64,000 nt of DNA from Virgibacillus_O xinjiangensis (GTDB taxonomy: Bacteria > Bacillota > Bacilli > Bacillales > Amphibacillaceae): the NCBI RefSeq assembly GCF_042643145.1, contig NZ_JBHRSA010000004.1, forward strand, positions 186,001 through 250,000. Direction: 5' to 3'. The position numbers and the translations under genes were made by a program. This document shows positions 60,885 to 64,000 of the stretch, in pieces. Below the pieces are notes generated by a model. That model saw only the letters and a list, made by a program, of their open reading frames with translations, had not been told where the DNA came from and did not search any database. Numbering within the stretch: the stretch's first letter is position 1; each line of letters starts with the position of its first letter.

Positions 60885-61994
60885 TCAGATGAATTGAAAC
60901 GGATCTGTATCCACTTGGGAAACAAAGATGTCTATATTCTCTTTGTTCAGTCCTTTATCCAGATAATGTTTCATTGCTTCTTTCATTACACTCTCTATAT
61001 AGTGACCGGGGTCAATAACCGAAAGCCCCATTTCCATAGCATCTTGGGCCATGTGGAATGACATATCTCCGGTTATATAAACATCTGCACCTTTCACTTT
61101 TGCAGCATGGATATATTTCTCTCCGCTGCCTCCTAGAACAGCCGCTTTTTTCACTTTTGCATCCAGATCACCTGTTACTCGAAGTTTCTCCAACCCGAAA
61201 GCATGTTTTACTTTTTCACTAAGTTCCCGAAGGCTCATTTCTCTTTCAAAGTGGCCAACCCTGCCAATACCGATACTTTTCCCTGGGTTTTCAAGCGGAT
61301 AAATATCATAGGCCGGTTCTTCATATGGATGAGCTTCTATAACGTTGTGAATAACTTCCTTCACTTTTCCTTCAGGAACAATTGTATCCACCCTTACTTC
61401 ATGGACGACTTCAAGCTTATTCTCTGAACCAATATAGGGATTCGTTCCTTCCAATGGCTTGAACGTTCCCTCGCCATCCGTCTGGAAAGAGCAATGGCTA
61501 TAATCACCAATATGCCCCGCGCCTGCTTGATGGAAAGCTTTACGAATGTCCTCCAACTGAGCTTTCGGCACATAAACTGCAACCTTCATGAGTCTCTCTT
61601 TTCCAGTTTCAACCAATACTTCCTCAGGATGGATATGGAGGGCTTCACATAGCAAATCATTAACCCCGCCACTTGCAACATCCAAGTTTGTGTGGGCAGC
61701 ATAGACAGAAATGTCATGTTGGATCAGTTTCTTGATTGCTTTTCCTTTAGGGGTTTCCATATCAATTTCACTCAATGGTTTAAACAGGATGGGGTGATGA
61801 GCGATGATCAAGTCAGCCCCTTTATCTACTGCTTCATCCACTACCGATTCCAGTACATCCAAAGTGACCATGACCTTTTTCACTTTTTTTCGAGGAGAGC
61901 CCAATTGTAAACCGACATTGTCCCAATCATAAGCAAGATCTTTGGGACTCCACTCCTCAATCAGCTGAAAAATTTCACGGCATTCTTTCGTCAT
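60885..61994 (-). CDS. yqfO: Nif3-like dinuclear metal protein (YqfO)
   Basis: 369 aa: two halves of the Nif3/NIF3L1 fold (about 1-125 and 225-369) with metal ligands in LIIAHHPILFKP, YAAHTNLDVASGG and the C-terminal DVYITGDMSFH and VIDPGHYIESV, and a PII/CutA-like insert (about 130-225) with VETGKERLMKVAVYVPKAQLEDI. Function unresolved (GTP cyclohydrolase IB-like or regulatory). Start ATG 61994 ten bases after AAAGGAGG; it overlaps the trmK stop in ATGA. Confidence 0.93.
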   Translation of the reverse strand: MTKECREIFQLIEEWSPKDLAYDWDNVGLQLGSPRKKVKKVMVTLDVLESVVDEAVDKGADLIIAHHPILFKPLSEIDMETPKGKAIKKLIQHDISVYAAHTNLDVASGGVNDLLCEALHIHPEEVLVETGKERLMKVAVYVPKAQLEDIRKAFHQAGAGHIGDYSHCSFQTDGEGTFKPLEGTNPYIGSENKLEVVHEVRVDTIVPEGKVKEVIHNVIEAHPYEEPAYDIYPLENPGKSIGIGRVGHFEREMSLRELSEKVKHAFGLEKLRVTGDLDAKVKKAAVLGGSGEKYIHAAKVKGADVYITGDMSFHMAQDAMEMGLSVIDPGHYIESVMKEAMKHYLDKGLNKENIDIFVSQVDTDPFQFI

Positions 61995-62698
61995 TGTCCA
62001 AGTACCTCCTTTATCCAATCCGCTTCCATTTCAAACCGTTTTATTTTATCCAGGTCTTGTTCACGGGCTTGTTTCATCTGTCTGATAATCCGTTCTATAT
62101 TGCTCAGTTCCTGTTCCCATTTTTGGTAAAAGGCAGGTGTTTTATTCTCCAGGAGAACCGGACCGAATAAAAGCTGCTTCTCTGCATCATTTTCCCCATA
62201 TAAGCTATCAGCACTCTTGTCAGCTACGATAACTTCATAAATGTGTCCATTCTCCTTGAGAATTTGTTCATCGATAATCGTATAACCATTTTCACTGAAC
62301 CATCTACGTACGTTTCTGGCATCGATATTCGGCTGAGCAATAATCCTCTCGACAGAGCTTAACTTATCTTTTCCTTCCTGTAGGATCGACTGAATCAGAG
62401 ACCCTCCCATACCAGCAATGACTACCTGATTTACTTCTGCCGGTTCCAGAACCTGCAGGCCATCCCCCAAGCGGACCTCCACAGCATGCGAAAGTCCATA
62501 CTGTCTTACCGTAGAGAGGGCACTTTCATAAGGCCCTTTTCTAACTTCACCTGCAATGGCCTTGGCATGCCCATCGTTCTGGCAGACATAGCAGGGCAAG
62601 TATGCATGGTCGGAGCCTATATCTGCAAAAAGTGCTTCTTCAGGTAAATAGGATGCTGTTACTTTTAATCTGTCTGATAATCGTATTGTATTAGTCAT
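61991..62698 (-). CDS. trmK: tRNA (adenine(22)-N1)-methyltransferase TrmK
   Basis: 235 aa class I SAM methyltransferase that makes m1A22 in tRNA. SAM motif FADIGSDHAYLPCYV near 25-40; EVRKGPYESAL, the catalytic-loop VIAGMGGSLIQSIL and IIAQPNIDARNVRRWFSENGY; a C-terminal coiled coil. It is followed by yqfO with a four-base overlap, as in other bacilli. Confidence 0.95.
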   Translation of the reverse strand: MTNTIRLSDRLKVTASYLPEEALFADIGSDHAYLPCYVCQNDGHAKAIAGEVRKGPYESALSTVRQYGLSHAVEVRLGDGLQVLEPAEVNQVVIAGMGGSLIQSILQEGKDKLSSVERIIAQPNIDARNVRRWFSENGYTIIDEQILKENGHIYEVIVADKSADSLYGENDAEKQLLFGPVLLENKTPAFYQKWEQELSNIERIIRQMKQAREQDLDKIKRFEMEADWIKEVLGQ

Positions 62699-62778
62699 AA
62701 TTAATCTCCATTTTCAAGTATATGTGTTCTCGCATCGGTGACAACTATGAGGTCATTACAGGTGGGTACAGCAGAAAA

Positions 62779-62812
62779 AGAAAAGCTTTCTGTTTATGCA
62801 GAAAGCTTTTCT
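62779..62812 (-). terminator. Terminator of cccA
   Basis: AGAAAAGCTTTCTG and CAGAAAGCTTTTCT form a perfect 14-bp stem followed by TTTTTC on the leftward strand. Confidence 0.88.
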
Positions 62813-62916
62813 TTTGCAGATGGCTGATTAGAAATTCACCCTCAACTCCGTCAAACGAGCGAGACTAAAATACTCCACTGCATTCCGGTTATACCGGTTC
62901 CAGTATATGAACTATT

Positions 62917-63309
62917 TTATTGATGCTCTTCCGCCAGCCACTGGGAGAGTACTTCAGCTTCTGGTTCAGTGGCCATTCCAGCAGGCATGCTCCCCTGACC
63001 ATTAATGATGATATCCTGAATCTCTTCCTGGGATAACCGGCTGCCTACTGTGGTCAAATCAGGGCCTGCTCCACCGGACAAGTCTGCACCATGGCAGCTT
63101 GCACAGTTTGACTCAAAGATTTGCGCAGGATCAGCCGTGGTTTCCCCTTCACCTGACTCTTCAGAACTCTCGCCTGATTCTTCTGTCTGTTCCCCGTTTT
63201 GCTCTTCCTGAATTGCTTCACGCTGGTTCACACCCACCAAGGAAAAAACGATGACGGTGAGAATCCCAGCAATGGCAATGATTGCATAAGGGATCACTGG
63301 ATTTTTCAT
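62917..63309 (-). CDS. cccA: Membrane-anchored cytochrome c-550
   Basis: 130 aa. A TM anchor at about 8-27, an acidic linker rich in Glu, Ser and Gly (about 33-58), and a small class I cytochrome c domain. Heme motif C69-A-S-C72-H73, with the axial Met in QGSMPAGM (M108 or M112). Same place as B. subtilis cccA, upstream of trmK and downstream of sigA. The linker is more acidic than usual, which fits a salt-adapted surface protein. Confidence 0.93.
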   Translation of the reverse strand: MKNPVIPYAIIAIAGILTVIVFSLVGVNQREAIQEEQNGEQTEESGESSEESGEGETTADPAQIFESNCASCHGADLSGGAGPDLTTVGSRLSQEEIQDIIINGQGSMPAGMATEPEAEVLSQWLAEEHQ

Positions 63310-63663
63310 AATAATTCCTCCTTATGTACTTCCCCAATTTTGTATTTCAATATAAGACTATATATATTTTACTCGAAAACCTCAAGAGTTTAAAGAAAAA
63401 AGACAGGAAAAACTCTCAAATCCTGTCAAATCCTGTTGGATTGCCATTCTGTTACTTTGGTGATCCGCCCGACACTTAATACAAGTTCAACAACATCTTC
63501 ATAGGGAGTTTGCAAAATGCGAAGAGATTAAGTAAAATAAAGACAGAAAGATGAAAACGGTAACAGAATGAGTTTAATGTTGAGTGAACTGAAACGCCAA
63601 TTTCGGCAGCATACAGATAAAAAGAGCCATTGAACACCCCACAGGTGTGCAATGACTCTCCGA
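63310..63663. other. Intergenic region between cccA and sigA
   Basis: About 350 bp without a supported gene. It holds the sigA terminator at its right end and a short direct repeat (AAATCCTGT twice, around 63418-63436). AT-rich sequence near 63350 may contain the cccA promoter. Nothing else was recognised. Confidence 0.6.
63622..63659 (-). terminator. Terminator of sigA
   Basis: GAGTCATTGCACACC and GGTGTTCAATGGCTC on the leftward strand with a five-base loop, then TTTTT, directly after the sigA stop. Confidence 0.85.
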
Positions 63664-64000
63664 TTAGTCAAGAAAATCTTTTAGTCGCTTACTGCGGCTC
63701 GGGTGACGAAGTTTACGCAAGGCTTTGGCTTCTATCTGCCGGATCCGTTCCCTGGTAACTCCAAACACTTTCCCAACTTCTTCCAGCGTGCGTGTGCGGC
63801 CATCATCAAGACCGAAACGAAGACGGAGTACATTTTCCTCTCGGTCAGTTAAAGTATCCAGTACATCTTCAAGCTGTTCTTTAAGAAGTTCATAGGAAGC
63901 ATGATCAGAAGGAGATACGGCTTCTTGATCCTCAATGAAGTCACCCAAATGGGAGTCGTCTTCCTCACCTATAGGGGTTTCCAAGGAAACAGGTTCCTGG
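63664..64000 (-). CDS. sigA: RNA polymerase primary sigma factor, C-terminal part (partial)
   Basis: The last 112 codons (111 residues complete); the frame is open beyond the right edge, so the gene begins outside the window. Seen: the end of region 3, and region 4 with REENVLRLRFGLDDGR (4.1) and TLEEVGKVFGVTRERIRQIE (4.2 HTH, which reads the -35 TTGACA), ending RLKDFLD. Synteny with cccA confirms the assignment. Confidence 0.97.
   Translation of the reverse strand, partial: QEPVSLETPIGEEDDSHLGDFIEDQEAVSPSDHASYELLKEQLEDVLDTLTDREENVLRLRFGLDDGRTRTLEEVGKVFGVTRERIRQIEAKALRKLRHPSRSKRLKDFLD

Noticed and set aside
63571..63636. 21-codon ORF before the sigA terminator
   Set aside because: No ribosome-binding site, and it overlaps the terminator stem.

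Overview
The window is a chromosomal segment of an endospore-forming, low-GC Gram-positive bacterium of the family Bacillaceae. The gene order from spo0A to sigA closely follows the yqi-yqh-yqg-yqf region of Bacillus subtilis, and the spo0A, spoIVB, spoIIIA, comG, mntR, sodA, cccA and sigA genes are all of Bacillus type. A large OLE RNA with its OapA partner and an adenosylcobalamin-dependent ribonucleotide reductase point to a halophilic, alkaliphilic or otherwise extremotolerant relative (Oceanobacillus/Virgibacillus-like) rather than B. subtilis itself; the genus is my inference. I saw no insertion sequence, prophage or CRISPR array.

Layout. 1-2.1 kb: start of a probable BkdR-type regulator, a DUF2627 membrane protein and an aspartate kinase. 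2.1-6.4 kb: spo0A (sigma-H promoter), spoIVB, recN. 6.4-15.2 kb: a long leftward block with argR, tlyA, oapA, the OLE RNA, ispA, xseB, xseA, folD, nusB, an Asp23 protein, accC and accB. 15.4-20.6 kb: the eight-gene spoIIIA operon behind a sigma-E promoter. 20.7-28.5 kb: efp, an Xaa-Pro peptidase, yqhR (figP), yqhP, a patatin-like lipase, mntR, nrdJ behind two NrdR boxes, and a rhodanese. 28.5-32.7 kb: gcvT-gcvPA-gcvPB under a tandem glycine riboswitch. 32.9-39.5 kb: yqhH-yqhG, an inverted yqzE, and comGA-GG. 39.6-53.9 kb: small membrane proteins, a metallo-hydrolase, an LTA synthase-type protein, glcK, a spoVAF homologue, the rhomboid protease gluP, yqgN, rpmG, pbpA, an MFS transporter and sodA. 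54.0-54.5 kb: six tRNA genes from one promoter. 54.7-64 kb: a Na/Pi cotransporter, NfeD protein, yqfZ, yqfX, yqfT, nfo, cshB, yqfO, trmK, cccA and the 3' end of sigA.

Two observations stand out. First, the 670-bp gap between ispA and the four-TM gene before tlyA is not empty: it holds an approximately 600-nt structured RNA whose ends close in a 10-bp helix, matching OLE RNA in size, locus and partner gene. Second, the three MEP isoprenoid genes that B. subtilis carries at three separate places in this region (dxs beside ispA, ispG between yqfZ and yqfX, ispH beside yqfO) are all missing while ispA is kept, which suggests IPP is made by another route such as the mevalonate pathway.
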